DNA of 64,000 bases from Bacteroidales bacterium (GCA_017531225.1 JAFXLL010000009.1:124001-188000); one strand, 5' to 3'; shown: positions 27,976 to 37,292, numbered from the stretch's first letter. Numbers and translations: made by a program. The notes: a model not told the origin generated them from the sequence alone.

Positions 27976-27980
27976 TTTAG

Positions 27981-28008
27981 TTGAGCGTTTAGAGTTGAGC
28001 GTTTAGAG
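27981..28008. repeat. Perfect 14-bp tandem duplication at the MurD-like/ftsW junction
   Basis: The 14-base unit TTGAGCGTTTAGAG occurs twice without a gap (27981-27994 and 27995-28008). It covers the last codons and stop of the MurD-like gene and part of the spacer before ftsW. Related GTTTAGAG units occur between rsmH and mraZ (34690-34715). Confidence 0.85.
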
Positions 28009-28543
28009 ATTTTACTTCTTTCACAAAGGAATTGCCGCGCTCGGCGTAATCCATCTCATGGTCCTTGCAGGCAGGGGAGAAGAGCACGATGTCGTTCTTT
28101 TCGGCAATTGCGGAGGCCATGTGGACTGCCTCTGATAGCGAATCGGCCTCGTGGATCTCATTCACCACGCCGTTGAAGGTCAAGGCGATATTCTCTTTTT
28201 CATTACCTAAGGCGATGATGGTCTTGACTTTCTTTTTAGCGGTTTCGATGAGCTCGCTGTAGTTGTTATGGCATGAGCCGCCTACGATCCACACGACTGG
28301 ATTGACGATGTTTTCAAACGTGAACCAAGTGGCGTTGATGTTCTCGGCCTGTGCATCGTCGTAGTACATCACGCCATCGATGGATGTGATGAAGTGCTGA
28401 CGATGGGTCAAGGTGTTGAGGTCGCCCATGCAGTTCTTGATACTTTCTTTTCTGATTTCCAGAATCTTGGCAGTGATGCTGGAGGCCATGTTCTCAGGTC
28501 TGCGCTTGGAAAGGTTTTCCGTTTTTTCAAATAAGTATCTCAT
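27989..28543 (-). CDS. MurD C-terminal-domain-only protein (degenerate, lacks ATP-binding domain)
   Basis: This gene sits where murD belongs, between mraY and ftsW, but encodes only 184 residues against about 440 for MurD. Residues about 18-184 align by eye with the end of the MurD central domain and with domain 3: TAKILEIRKESIKN, then VVWIVGG, ALGNEKENI and LFSPACKDHEMDYAERGNSF. The UDP-binding N-terminal domain and the ATP loop GTNGKT are absent. The substrate-binding NDSKATN motif is replaced by DDAQAEN (62-68), and the SPACAS Ser is also changed. The ATG lies only 26 bases after mraY, so no room exists for the missing part. It cannot be a working MurD ligase by itself; a regulatory, scaffolding or relic role is possible. 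Confidence 0.82.
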   Translation of the reverse strand: MRYLFEKTENLSKRRPENMASSITAKILEIRKESIKNCMGDLNTLTHRQHFITSIDGVMYYDDAQAENINATWFTFENIVNPVVWIVGGSCHNNYSELIETAKKKVKTIIALGNEKENIALTFNGVVNEIHEADSLSEAVHMASAIAEKNDIVLFSPACKDHEMDYAERGNSFVKEVKSLNAQL

Positions 28544-28569
28544 AACTTTTATCTTTTATTTCTTATCTT

Positions 28570-29847
28570 TTATCTTATCTTGAAAGTTATCAGTGTGAAT
28601 GCAGCCAGCAAGATGGTGATGATCCAGAAGCGAATGGTGATCTTCACCTCGTGGTGGACGGTGTTGTAGCCCTCGCCGTGACCTTTGAAGGTGACTGTGC
28701 TGTTGGGCCATGCTTTCTTAAAGTCGCTATAGCTGGTGCGGAAGTGGTCGTGCAAGGGGCCTTTCTTCCATATTCTGTGCTTCTTGCCGGTCTTGACGAA
28801 GCGTTTCACATCGAGGTCAGAGAGGATCTCGAAAAGGAACACACCGCAAAGCAGAGGCAGCAGCAGTTCTTTATGCATGATGATGGCTGACACGGCAATG
28901 ATACCGCCGATGGTCAAGCTACCGGTGTCGCCCATGAAGATCTGGGCAGGGTATGAGTTGAACCACAGGAAACCGACGAGTGCGCCCACAAAGGCGGCTA
29001 AGAATACCACAAGCTCTTCGCTGCCTGGGATATACATCAAGTTGAGGTGCCCCGCCATGACGGCGTTACTGGAGATATAAGCAAGGATAACCAATGTGAT
29101 ACCTATGACAGCAGAGTTGCCTGAAGCCATACCGTCCATGCCGTCGTTGAGGTTGCTGCCATTGCTGACGGCTGCGACGATGAATACGGTGAGCATCACG
29201 AAGAATACCCATGCCAAGTTATACATCCACTTCGGTCCAGCCCATTTGAACAGGTTGGCATAGTTGAGATCGTGGCTCTTTACGAAAGGTATCGTTGTAC
29301 GAGTCGACTTCACGTCGGGACTTTTGATGACGATCTCTTTATTGTTCTCAATCTTTACTTGAACGTTTTCGTTGATTTGCACCGCAGGACTGAAACGCAG
29401 GGTGAGGCCTACGATCAAACCGAGTAGGATCTGGCCGCCAAGTTTGACCGCGGGCTTAATGCCGTCTTTCTTTTTCTTGAAAGATTTGACGTAATCGTCA
29501 GAGAACCCGATGATGCCAAGAATGAGTGTGGTGACGATCATCAGGATGGTGTAGATGCTGTGAAGCTTACACACCAACAGTACGGGGATCAGGATGGATG
29601 CGATGATGATGACGCCACCCATGGTAGGGACGCCAATCTTCTTGGTGTTATACGGGTCGATGGAAGCATCGCGTTGGGTCTCAACGACTTTTTTGCGCTT
29701 CAACATCTTGATGAACCAGTTGCCAAACCATACCGAAACTATAAGTGCAAGGATAATGGCGGCAGCGGCGCGGAAGGTGACATAGGTGAATACGCCTGCT
29801 CCGGGAAAGTTAATTTGGTTTAAATACTGGAAGAGATAGTATAACAT
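28570..29847 (-). CDS. mraY: Phospho-N-acetylmuramoyl-pentapeptide-transferase
   Basis: MraY transfers phospho-MurNAc-pentapeptide to undecaprenyl phosphate, giving lipid I. The 425-residue protein has about ten membrane helices. Conserved loops include PTMGGVIII, GFSDDYVKSFKKKKDG, NLNDGMDGMA (catalytic Asp region), FMGDTGSLTIGG and the late histidine region GPLHDHFR. A periplasmic insertion of about 80 residues (about 155-235) is typical of Bacteroidetes. The end of the gene is the low-complexity AAGATAAGATAA series. Confidence 0.96.
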   Translation of the reverse strand: MLYYLFQYLNQINFPGAGVFTYVTFRAAAAIILALIVSVWFGNWFIKMLKRKKVVETQRDASIDPYNTKKIGVPTMGGVIIIASILIPVLLVCKLHSIYTILMIVTTLILGIIGFSDDYVKSFKKKKDGIKPAVKLGGQILLGLIVGLTLRFSPAVQINENVQVKIENNKEIVIKSPDVKSTRTTIPFVKSHDLNYANLFKWAGPKWMYNLAWVFFVMLTVFIVAAVSNGSNLNDGMDGMASGNSAVIGITLVILAYISSNAVMAGHLNLMYIPGSEELVVFLAAFVGALVGFLWFNSYPAQIFMGDTGSLTIGGIIAVSAIIMHKELLLPLLCGVFLFEILSDLDVKRFVKTGKKHRIWKKGPLHDHFRTSYSDFKKAWPNSTVTFKGHGEGYNTVHHEVKITIRFWIITILLAAFTLITFKIR

Positions 29848-29850
29848 GGT

Positions 29851-31305
29851 TTATTTCTCCTTTAATGCTGATGAGAGTTCTTCTTTATCGTCGAAATGGC
29901 GTTTCACGCCTTTGATAATCTGGTAGTCCTCGTGACCTTTGCCTGCCAGCAGAATGATATCGCCTTTGTTGGCTAATGCCACGGCGGTACGGATGGCTTC
30001 GCGGCGGTCGGTGATGGCGAGTGCCTTGCGCATGTCCTCGGCAGCGATGCCTTCCTTCATCTGACGGATGATCTCATCAGGTTCCTCGTCGCGTGGGTTG
30101 TCGCTGGTGAGGATGACCTTGTCGCTAAGCTTGACGGCCACGGCAGCCATCTCAGGACGCTTGGTGGTGTCGCGGTTACCGCCACAACCTACCACGGTGA
30201 TGAGGGCCTCGTGATGCTTGCGCACCTCGTTGATGGTCTTGAGCACGTTCTCCAAGGCGTCAGGGGTGTGGGCGTAGTCGACAATGCCTACAATACCACT
30301 ATCGCTGTGAACCATGTCGAAACGACCGTTGGCGCCATTCAGCTTGCTGATCTCAACAAGCAGTTCCTCTTTGTTGAAACCCAAGGCGGTGGCGGCACCA
30401 TAGATAGCCAAGATGTTGCTGGCATTGAAGCCTCCGACCAGACGGGTGTACATCTCGGTGTTATTGACCTTCATCAACATGCCATCGAAATGGCTTTCCA
30501 ATACGACACCCTTGAAGTCGGCGTCATGTTTCAGAGCGTAGCCGAGCTTTTTGGCCTTAGTGTTCTGCAACATCACACTACCGTTCTTGTCGTCGAGGTT
30601 GGTTAAGGCGAAGGCGCTGGAGGGTAGATCGTCGAAGAACTTCTTCTTGGCGTTACGGTAGTTGACCATGGTCTTGTGATAGTCAAGATGGTCGTGGGTA
30701 AGGTTGGTGAAGATGCCTCCGGCAAACTGCAATCCTGCGATACGGCGCTGGTCGACGGCATGGGAACTGACCTCCATAAAGGCATATTCGCATTCACGAT
30801 CGACCATCTTCTTCAATAGGGCGTTCAGTTCAACGGGATCAGGGGTGGTATGGGTTGATGGGATGACTTCGTGGTCAACGATGTTTTCAATGGTGGAAAG
30901 TAAGCCACAGGCATAGCCGGCATCCGTGAAGAGACGGTAGAGCAGCGTTGCGATGGTGGTCTTACCGTTGGTGCCTGTCACTCCGACCAGCTTCAATGCT
31001 CTTGAAGGGTTGCCGTAGAAGTTGGAAGCTCCAACGCCTAAGACGTAAGCGCTGTCATCCACCCGGATGTAGGTCACGCCTTCTTTCAAGGTTTGTGGCA
31101 TCTTCTCGCAAACGATGGCTGAAGCACCTTTTTCCAGAGCCTTGTCGATGTAGTCGTGCCCGTCGGTCTGAGTGCCTTTCACGGCGAAAAACATGGTTCC
31201 TGGCTCAACGGTACGTGAGTCGAACGACACCTTGTTGATGTCAATGTCCTTGTCACCGATAAGTTCCGACAGGTTGCAGTTTACTATGATGTCTTTGATC
31301 TTCAT
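29851..31305 (-). CDS. murE: UDP-MurNAc-L-Ala-D-Glu--2,6-diaminopimelate ligase
   Basis: MurE adds the third residue of the stem peptide. The ATP loop [10 protein letters not shown] is at about 108-117, and [12 protein letters not shown] and [14 protein letters not shown] mark the central and C-terminal domains. The selectivity motif is DNPR (SDNPRDEEP), which in known MurE enzymes indicates meso-diaminopimelate. The 484-residue protein is complete. Its start overlaps the ftsI stop by one base, and it ends 3 bases before mraY. Confidence 0.95.
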   Translation of the reverse strand: MKIKDIIVNCNLSELIGDKDIDINKVSFDSRTVEPGTMFFAVKGTQTDGHDYIDKALEKGASAIVCEKMPQTLKEGVTYIRVDDSAYVLGVGASNFYGNPSRALKLVGVTGTNGKTTIATLLYRLFTDAGYACGLLSTIENIVDHEVIPSTHTTPDPVELNALLKKMVDRECEYAFMEVSSHAVDQRRIAGLQFAGGIFTNLTHDHLDYHKTMVNYRNAKKKFFDDLPSSAFALTNLDDKNGSVMLQNTKAKKLGYALKHDADFKGVVLESHFDGMLMKVNNTEMYTRLVGGFNASNILAIYGAATALGFNKEELLVEISKLNGANGRFDMVHSDSGIVGIVDYAHTPDALENVLKTINEVRKHHEALITVVGCGGNRDTTKRPEMAAVAVKLSDKVILTSDNPRDEEPDEIIRQMKEGIAAEDMRKALAITDRREAIRTAVALANKGDIILLAGKGHEDYQIIKGVKRHFDDKEELSSALKEK

Positions 31306-33455
31306 TATTTTCCAAGTGTTAATCTAATTAATCCTCCCGGCTGAAGTGTATCGCCGGCTTTCACTGACTGTTGGTTGACCTTGCCGAATCCGTCGAAGGT
31401 GGCGACCCATCCCAAGTTCTCCAGCAGGTATACTGCATCGGTGACGTTCATTCCACGTACGTCGGGGACGCATAACGAGTCGAACTCCATGGGTCTCACA
31501 ATGTATTTATCGTCATTCTTTGAGTAGGAGGTGGTGACCCATTCGCTGCCTAACGAGTAGTCGACGTAGGTCACACCGATGCCTTGCAGATAAGGAGCGG
31601 CTTCCGTTTGATGGCGAATGACACTGTCGGCTTTCTTTTCGTCCTCTATCTCGGCTTCTCTCATGCCTTTGATCTTGATGGCATAGACGCGGTCGGCGAT
31701 CTCCTTGAAAGCGGGAGCGGCGACCTTACCGGCGGAATAGAAGCGCCCTTTGGCCTTGCTGATAACCACGATGCAGCTATAGACTGGGTTGTCGGCAGGG
31801 AAGAACCCTGCGAAGGTCACGTTATAGTCGCGCTCCCATCCTCCATGTCCATTGGGCCATTTGTAAGCTTTTCTCTCCACGTTGTAGAGCTGGGCGGTGC
31901 CGGTCTTTCCAGCGATACCGTATTCTGTGCCACGAAGCACCTTGGCCGTTCCGCGTTCCACCACGCCTTTCATCATGCTTTGGATAGAATCGATGGTCTT
32001 CTTGGAAGCAATCTGCTCTTTGAGTACCACAGGATCGATGGTCTGCAAGAGAACGCCTTCCTTTCGGATCTCTTTGACAAATTGAGGCTTCATCATCCTA
32101 CCACCGTTGGCCACGGCGTTGTAAAGGGTGAGAATCTGCAGCGGGGGCAAACGAAGCTCATAGCCAATGGACATCCAAGGGAGTGAGGTCTTCGACCAGT
32201 TCTTCTTATCGAGAACGGGATGTTTGATATAGGGCTTTGCTTCGCCAGCCATTCCTGTACCTAATGGTACGTTCAGCCCAATGCTGTAAAGCTTGTTGAC
32301 GTATTGCTCGGGGTTTTCGCCGAAGTAGTCGGTGATCAGTCGGGCAGTACCTTTGTTTGACGATTGCTCGAAGACCTCTCTGATAGTGACGATGCCGTCC
32401 TCGTTGACTGGGTGGTCGTCAAACATCTTCTTGTTGGAGAACACCAGTGGCGTATGCGCTCTGCCGATGTTGACGTTTCTTTTGTTGATGTCGAGTTCAG
32501 GATGGGCATCGAGCAGCACCAGCATGGAAGCAAGCTTGAAGGTCGATCCCGGCTCAATACCTACGCCGAGAGCAAAGTTATAGCCTTCGTAGCATTGATC
32601 TGTCACCTTGTCACGTTGCATATTGGAGATGGCTTTCACATCGCCAGTGGCCACTTCCATGACGATGGCGCAGCCTTGTTCTGCCTTGTTTTCGACCAAG
32701 GCGTGACGGAGCGCGCGTTCAACGATATCTTGTATGTTGATGTCAAGGGTCGATACGACATCGTTGCCGTTGACGGCTTCGATGTTGTTGTCGTCTTCAA
32801 CGGGAATCCACACGCCGTGATGGAGGTGGCGTTGTTTGCGGTGCCCGTCTTTGCCGCGGAGTATGGTGTCGCAGGCACTCTCAAGTCCCACCAACTTGTC
32901 GTCACTGACGTAGCCAATGGTACGGCTGGCCAATGATCCGTAAGGGTGGATACGTTTGAATTTGGGCTGTGACTTGGTGAGGCCGACTTTGCGCTTACCT
33001 TGGTTGAAGATATTGCAGGTCTCAAGTTCTTGATATTGCGCCAAGGTGGCGTTGAGGTCGATCAGGAAATACCGTTTGTGGTTGCCCTTGGCTTCGACGA
33101 GGCCTTGTTTCCACTTGGCGGCGTTACGTTTCGGGAAGAGCTCTGCCAGTTTGTGGCTCAACTGGTCCACACCCTTGTTGAAGGTGGTATCGTGGATGAC
33201 GGAGGGGTCGACGCCGATTTCGAAGATGGGCACGTCGGTGGCCAGCAGGCTGCCGTCGCAGGCGAGTATGTCGCCTCGTGAGGCTTGCAGCGTGTCAAAA
33301 CGGGTCTCCACCTGCTCGGCGAGGGCACGCAGATCGTCGCCTTCCTTGGTCTGCACTAACACGGCTTTGGCCAAAATAGCAATACCCACGACCAAGACGG
33401 CCATGTAAACCAGGAAGGTCCTGATCATGCATCTTGTTTGTGGATCCCGTGTCAT
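31305..33455 (-). CDS. ftsI: Septal transpeptidase FtsI (PBP3) with PASTA domain
   Basis: This class B penicillin-binding protein cross-links septal peptidoglycan together with FtsW. A single membrane helix is at about 12-34. The transpeptidase motifs are Ser304-x2-Lys307 (PGSTFKLAS), Ser365-x-Asn367 (SSNKG) and KTGTA (517-521). Residues about 650-716 form one PASTA domain ([21 protein letters not shown]). At 716 residues it has the length common in Bacteroidetes. Both ends overlap neighbours by one base. Confidence 0.95.
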   Translation of the reverse strand: MTRDPQTRCMIRTFLVYMAVLVVGIAILAKAVLVQTKEGDDLRALAEQVETRFDTLQASRGDILACDGSLLATDVPIFEIGVDPSVIHDTTFNKGVDQLSHKLAELFPKRNAAKWKQGLVEAKGNHKRYFLIDLNATLAQYQELETCNIFNQGKRKVGLTKSQPKFKRIHPYGSLASRTIGYVSDDKLVGLESACDTILRGKDGHRKQRHLHHGVWIPVEDDNNIEAVNGNDVVSTLDINIQDIVERALRHALVENKAEQGCAIVMEVATGDVKAISNMQRDKVTDQCYEGYNFALGVGIEPGSTFKLASMLVLLDAHPELDINKRNVNIGRAHTPLVFSNKKMFDDHPVNEDGIVTIREVFEQSSNKGTARLITDYFGENPEQYVNKLYSIGLNVPLGTGMAGEAKPYIKHPVLDKKNWSKTSLPWMSIGYELRLPPLQILTLYNAVANGGRMMKPQFVKEIRKEGVLLQTIDPVVLKEQIASKKTIDSIQSMMKGVVERGTAKVLRGTEYGIAGKTGTAQLYNVERKAYKWPNGHGGWERDYNVTFAGFFPADNPVYSCIVVISKAKGRFYSAGKVAAPAFKEIADRVYAIKIKGMREAEIEDEKKADSVIRHQTEAAPYLQGIGVTYVDYSLGSEWVTTSYSKNDDKYIVRPMEFDSLCVPDVRGMNVTDAVYLLENLGWVATFDGFGKVNQQSVKAGDTLQPGGLIRLTLGK

Positions 33456-33793
33456 TACTTTTCTTTTTTAACGATTCTTGTTTCCAACGATTCCTTCAGT
33501 CCTTCACCTGCCAGCTTGTCGATCAGGATGGTCTGAGTCGATTCTTGGGTGTAGGCTGACTTGGCATAGATATATTCCACGCGGAGGTCGCGCAGGAGCA
33601 AAGTGTTTTTTTTGATGGAGCGGCTGGTGCTCTCAGCGATGTAGGCGTTGGTGATGATGAGCATCAGCAGTACGGTAAGGTACACGAGGAAGGGGAAGAA
33701 CTTGGAGATATCCTCACGGGTGAGGAAATTACCGCCCAAGATTTTCATGAAGGCGCTACCACCTTTTGCACGGCTCTTTCTTTCTGTCTTCAT
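33455..33793 (-). CDS. ftsL: FtsL-like cell division protein
   Basis: This is a small bitopic protein with one membrane helix (about 33-52, FFPFLVYLTVLLMLIITNAY) preceded by a basic cytoplasmic tail and followed by a helical, coiled-coil-like periplasmic segment. At 112 residues, and placed between rsmH and ftsI, it matches FtsL by position and topology; sequence conservation in this family is poor. It overlaps rsmH by 4 bases. Confidence 0.8.
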   Translation of the reverse strand: MKTERKSRAKGGSAFMKILGGNFLTREDISKFFPFLVYLTVLLMLIITNAYIAESTSRSIKKNTLLLRDLRVEYIYAKSAYTQESTQTILIDKLAGEGLKESLETRIVKKEK

Positions 33794-34689
33794 AGCGGTT
33801 TCCTTTCTGCGATTCTGAGCTTGGCACTACGTGCACGGCTGTTGTTTGCGATCTCTTCCTCGGAAGGCACGATGGGCTTCCTGTTAATAATAATATAAGG
33901 TGTCAAGGAGTTGCCGAAGAAGTCTTTCTCTTCGTTACCCTCGGCGTTGCCTGTCTTGGTAAAGTTCTTCACCAGCCGATCCTCGAGCGAGTGGTACGAC
34001 AGCACCACCAGTCTTCCACCGGGTTTGAGCACATCGGCACATTGCGAGAGGAAGCGCTGAAGGGCGTCCATCTCCTGGTTTACCTCTATGCGGAGTGCTT
34101 GGAAGATCTGAGCCAAGACCTTGTTTTCGCGTCCATGGGGGAGCCTTGCTTGTACGGCTTCCTTAAGCTGCATGGTAGTCTCGATGGGTTGGATATCCCT
34201 GGCCATGATGATATCGGAAGCCACCAGATGTGCGTTTTGCACCTCGCCGTAGAGACTCAGCACACGGGTCAGGGCAGCGTGGTCGTAGGTGTTGACGACG
34301 GTGGCGGCGTCGACGGGGTTGGATTGGCTCATGCGCATGTCGAGACGGCCGTCGAAGCGAGTTGAGAAGCCTTTTTCGGGAGTGTCGAACTGGTGTGATG
34401 AGACGCCGAGGTCGGCCAAGATGCCGTCGATGCGACCTTGGTGGTAGAGCTGGATGAAGTTCTTGAAATAGCTGAAGTTCTGTGGGATAAAGGTGAACCG
34501 CTCGTCGTCGATGACGTTTTTGGCGGCATCTTCATCCTGGTCGAACGCATATAGATGTCCGGTGGTAAGGCGTTCCATGATGGCACGCGAGTGCCCGCCG
34601 CCACCGAAGGTGACGTCGGCGTAGACGCCTTCGGGATTGATGTTCAATCCCTCGATGCACTCGTTCAATAACACCGGATTGTGATACAT
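33790..34689 (-). CDS. rsmH: 16S rRNA m4C1402 methyltransferase RsmH
   Basis: RsmH methylates N4 of C1402 in 16S rRNA. The SAM loop VTFGGGGHSRAI is at about 26-37, and ILADLGVSSHQFD and LDMRMSQSNP are family signatures. RLVVLSYHSLEDRLVK is the conserved late motif. The 299-residue protein is complete. It starts 20 bases after mraZ. Confidence 0.96.
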   Translation of the reverse strand: MYHNPVLLNECIEGLNINPEGVYADVTFGGGGHSRAIMERLTTGHLYAFDQDEDAAKNVIDDERFTFIPQNFSYFKNFIQLYHQGRIDGILADLGVSSHQFDTPEKGFSTRFDGRLDMRMSQSNPVDAATVVNTYDHAALTRVLSLYGEVQNAHLVASDIIMARDIQPIETTMQLKEAVQARLPHGRENKVLAQIFQALRIEVNQEMDALQRFLSQCADVLKPGGRLVVLSYHSLEDRLVKNFTKTGNAEGNEEKDFFGNSLTPYIIINRKPIVPSEEEIANNSRARSAKLRIAERKPL

Positions 34690-34709
34690 TTTAGTTTAGA
34701 GTTTATGGT

Positions 34710-35174
34710 TTAGAGTCCGAAACTCAATCCGGAAAAGAGTTCTTCCACACCTTGTGCAAGCTCTTCGGTGGAGATGGCGTTGACGCGTTCGTCGTACTTC
34801 GCCTTATCCCAGATTTCCATGTTGGTGAACATGGAGTCGATGACGATGTCCTTGCAGAGACCGTGGCGTTCGACGAGATCTTTGGGGATCTGAAGTCGGC
34901 CGTTGGCATCGAGCTTCACGCGCTTCACTCCGTCGAGGTATTTACGCATGACATCGAGTTTGCGGCGGTCGAAGGTGTTCACCTGCATCAGTATCTCTTT
35001 GCGGCGGTTCCAATCGCTGTTGGTGTACAGCTCAAGGTAGTCGCCGTGCAGGCCTGGACGCAGGACGAAATCCTCCTCGGTTTGACTGCCCAACTGCTCC
35101 CTGAAATCGGCGGGAAGCATCAGTCGGCCTTTCGAGTCGAGCTTGCAAGTGAATGTTCCAGTGGGGTTACTCAT
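34710..35174 (-). CDS. mraZ: Transcriptional regulator MraZ
   Basis: MraZ is a dimer-of-repeats AbrB-fold protein that binds upstream of its own operon and represses dcw genes. The 154-residue protein has the two SpoVT/AbrB-like repeats, with the signature DxKGRLMLPADFR in the first (about 13-23) and DANGRLQIPKDLV in the second (about 89-101). It is the first gene of the dcw cluster and has a matching three-box operator upstream. Confidence 0.95.
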   Translation of the reverse strand: MSNPTGTFTCKLDSKGRLMLPADFREQLGSQTEEDFVLRPGLHGDYLELYTNSDWNRRKEILMQVNTFDRRKLDVMRKYLDGVKRVKLDANGRLQIPKDLVERHGLCKDIVIDSMFTNMEIWDKAKYDERVNAISTEELAQGVEELFSGLSFGL

Positions 35175-35194
35175 AATTCCGAATTATTTCGAAG

Positions 35195-35202
35195 CAAAAT
35201 TA
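35195..35202 (-). promoter_or_regulatory. -7 box of the mraZ/dcw promoter
   Basis: TAATTTTG on the minus strand fits TAnnTTTG and lies 21 bases upstream of the mraZ start. A canonical TTTG -33 is not obvious at the expected place, where the MraZ boxes lie instead. Confidence 0.5.
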
Positions 35203-35212
35203 TAAAATCAAT

Positions 35213-35240
35213 CCCATTTTGTTCCATTTTCTCCCATTTT
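35213..35240 (-). promoter_or_regulatory. MraZ operator: three TGG(G/A) boxes at 10-bp spacing
   Basis: On the minus strand, TGGGAGAAAA, TGGAACAAAA and TGGGATT follow one another, with the boxes at 35233-35236, 35223-35226 and 35213-35216. The exact 10-bp period and TGGG core match the direct-repeat operator described for MraZ in E. coli. The boxes sit just upstream of the -7 box, where a bound MraZ oligomer would block RNA polymerase. Confidence 0.75.
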
Positions 35241-35379
35241 TTTACACCACTATTTTTCAACAGAGTTATCAACAACCCTGTTAATATCTTGTTGATATGC
35301 TGTTAGTTAATAGTTAATTGTTGTTAATTTGTTGAAAAACAATGAATTATAGGATTGAAATTGAAATATTTTGCTTGGA

Positions 35380-35412
35380 TTTGGTTATGATTGAAAAAAA
35401 TCATTACTTTTG
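35380..35412 (+). promoter_or_regulatory. Promoter of glsA
   Basis: TTTG (35380-35383) and TACTTTTG (35405-35412) are 21 bases apart, fitting the Bacteroidota consensus. The start codon of glsA is 25 bases downstream. The 262-base region 35175-35436 between mraZ and glsA is AT-rich and holds this promoter and the divergent mraZ control region; no gene is seen in it. Confidence 0.7.
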
Positions 35413-35436
35413 TAGGTTGCAATAAAAGAATTCTCA

Positions 35437-36315
35437 ATGGAGGATAGATACGGTAACTTGATCGATTTCAAGAAGATACTTGAAGCCAAGGCTCCCAAGC
35501 TGATGAAGCGGATGCCCAATTGGCTGTTTCGCCGTATCCAAAAACTACTCCATGAGGACGATATCAACACCATCCTTAGTAAATACGGGCATCTTCAAGG
35601 TGTGGAGTTCGTTCAAGCTGTGGTCAAGGATTTCAACTTGAACGTTGTGGTGAAAGGCGCTGAAAACTTGACTGCCTCAGATCGTATCTTGGTGGCCTCG
35701 AACCATCCGTTGGGTGGGCTCGATGGCATCGCCCTCATCGGCACGGTAGGCAGCTATTGCCCCAACCCCGTCACTCCGGTCAACGATTTCCTGATGTATA
35801 TCAAGAACTTGCAACCGGTTTTTATTCCAGTCAACAAAGTGGGTAAGGGAGTGGCCAACCGTGAAGAGAACCTTCGTTTGTTCAATGAGACCTTCGCCAG
35901 CGATCGCGCCATCTGCTATTTCCCCTTCGGACTCTGCTCACGTAAAGTGAAAGGTGGCAAGATCATGGACCTGGACTGGAAGAAGACCTTTGTCTCTAAG
36001 TCAAAAGAATACCATCGCGACATCATACCCACCCATATCGACGGACAAAACACTCGTTTTTTCTACAATCTCGCTCGTCTGCGTAAACGCCTGAAAATCA
36101 AAGCTAATATTGAAATGGCTTTTCTCGTAGACGAATTCTTCAAGCAACGCAACAAGACCCTCACCATCATCTTCGGCAAGCCAATACCCTATCAAACCTT
36201 CGACAGCCGACTCTCTGATGCTGATTGGGCCGAGAAGCTGCGCTGTTTCTCTTACAACTTAGCCATCGACAAGGATCTCACTTTTGATCCGGAAAAACAG
36301 TACCTAATTCCATGA
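35437..36315 (+). CDS. glsA: PlsC-type acyltransferase, probable glycine-lipid O-acyltransferase GlsA
   Basis: This 292-residue acyltransferase has an NHPLGGLDG motif (89-97), a variant of the NHx4D catalytic motif with one extra residue. FIPVNKVGKG and ICYFPFGLCSRK are later substrate-side motifs. It is directly followed by a GNAT-type N-acyltransferase, the arrangement of the Bacteroides glycine-lipid genes, in which GlsB makes N-acyl-3-hydroxy-fatty acyl glycine and GlsA adds the second acyl chain. I infer the same pathway at the inner membrane. General 1-acylglycerol-phosphate acyltransferase is the alternative. Confidence 0.75.
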   Translation: MEDRYGNLIDFKKILEAKAPKLMKRMPNWLFRRIQKLLHEDDINTILSKYGHLQGVEFVQAVVKDFNLNVVVKGAENLTASDRILVASNHPLGGLDGIALIGTVGSYCPNPVTPVNDFLMYIKNLQPVFIPVNKVGKGVANREENLRLFNETFASDRAICYFPFGLCSRKVKGGKIMDLDWKKTFVSKSKEYHRDIIPTHIDGQNTRFFYNLARLRKRLKIKANIEMAFLVDEFFKQRNKTLTIIFGKPIPYQTFDSRLSDADWAEKLRCFSYNLAIDKDLTFDPEKQYLIP

Positions 36316-36332
36316 ATTGAAAAACCGTGATT

Positions 36333-37289
36333 ATGAAGCGTGTCATAGATCCTATACCAGTAAAGAAGATGCTTGAAGAACTGACGCAAGAGCGGTTCAT
36401 CAGGAAGACGAACAATGGCAAGAACGAGATATACATTGTCAATGCCTTCAATGCACCCAATGTGATGCGTGAGATAGGCCGTTTGCGTGAGTTGAGCTTC
36501 CGTGATTCAGGAGGTGGGACTGGATTGGATTGCGATATCGACAACTTCGACCATTGTGCGGAGAACTACTTTGAACAGCTCATCGTGTGGAATCCATTCG
36601 ATCAAGCCATTGTCGGCGGTTACCGTTTCCTGATGTGCGACAAGATAAAACCTCTTCCCGATGGCAGAATCGATACCCCTACGGGAGAGCTTTTCCAGTA
36701 CTCCGAGAGATTCATCAAAGAGTATTTACCTTATACCATCGAGTTGGGCCGCTCCTTTGTACAGCCTGACTACCAGCCGTCGAAGAGCCTCTCCAAAGGC
36801 ATGTATTCGCTTGATAACCTGTGGGATGGGTTAGGCTATCTCTGCACAGCCTATCCCCAAGCCAAATACTTCTTTGGCAAAGTCACGATGTATCCTCAAC
36901 TGGAACGTGAGTCACGAGATATGATTCTCTATTTCATGAAGCTTCATTTTCCAGATCCTGACGGTTTGCTCAAGCCTTGGCCTGAATTGAACCTGCCTAT
37001 TAAGATGGATGAAGCACAGCTTAAGTCGATCTTCACGGGCGAAAGCTATCAAGAGAACTATAAGATCTTGGTCAGAGGCGTGCGTGAACGCAATGCTGCT
37101 GTACCGCCGCTGGTCAATGCATATATGGGTCTCTCGGCCACCATGCGCTCGTTTGGAACGGCCGTCAACCCGCCTTTCGGCAACGTAGAGGAAACTGGTA
37201 TCCTGGTCACGATCAGCGATATCTATCCTGACAAATACGAGCGCTACACCACCTATGAACCCAATGAAAAACCCTTACACCTTAGTTGA
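36333..37289 (+). CDS. glsB: N-acyltransferase GlsB/OlsB-like (glycine lipid synthesis)
   Basis: This 318-residue protein has the hemolysin/OlsB type of GNAT acyltransferase fold: LRELSFRDSGGGTG near the N-terminus, VGGYRFLMCDK (the beta-strand/CoA-ACP site) and a long C-terminal extension. The ATG at 36333 is preferred over a GTG two codons upstream. In Bacteroides, GlsB N-acylates glycine to give a commendamide-like lipid. It follows glsA after 17 bases, and ysxC follows after 3 bases, so all three are likely co-transcribed. Confidence 0.75.
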   Translation: MKRVIDPIPVKKMLEELTQERFIRKTNNGKNEIYIVNAFNAPNVMREIGRLRELSFRDSGGGTGLDCDIDNFDHCAENYFEQLIVWNPFDQAIVGGYRFLMCDKIKPLPDGRIDTPTGELFQYSERFIKEYLPYTIELGRSFVQPDYQPSKSLSKGMYSLDNLWDGLGYLCTAYPQAKYFFGKVTMYPQLERESRDMILYFMKLHFPDPDGLLKPWPELNLPIKMDEAQLKSIFTGESYQENYKILVRGVRERNAAVPPLVNAYMGLSATMRSFGTAVNPPFGNVEETGILVTISDIYPDKYERYTTYEPNEKPLHLS

Positions 37290-37292
37290 GCC

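Noticed and set aside
28544-29850. Missing MurD domains in another frame or inside mraY
   Set aside because: The 26-base gap cannot hold them, and mraY is a normal-length intact transferase without Mur ligase motifs.
31584-32186. A 200-codon open frame on the plus strand inside ftsI
   Set aside because: It is antisense to a clearly conserved gene and shows no recognisable domain; long antisense frames are common here because of codon composition.
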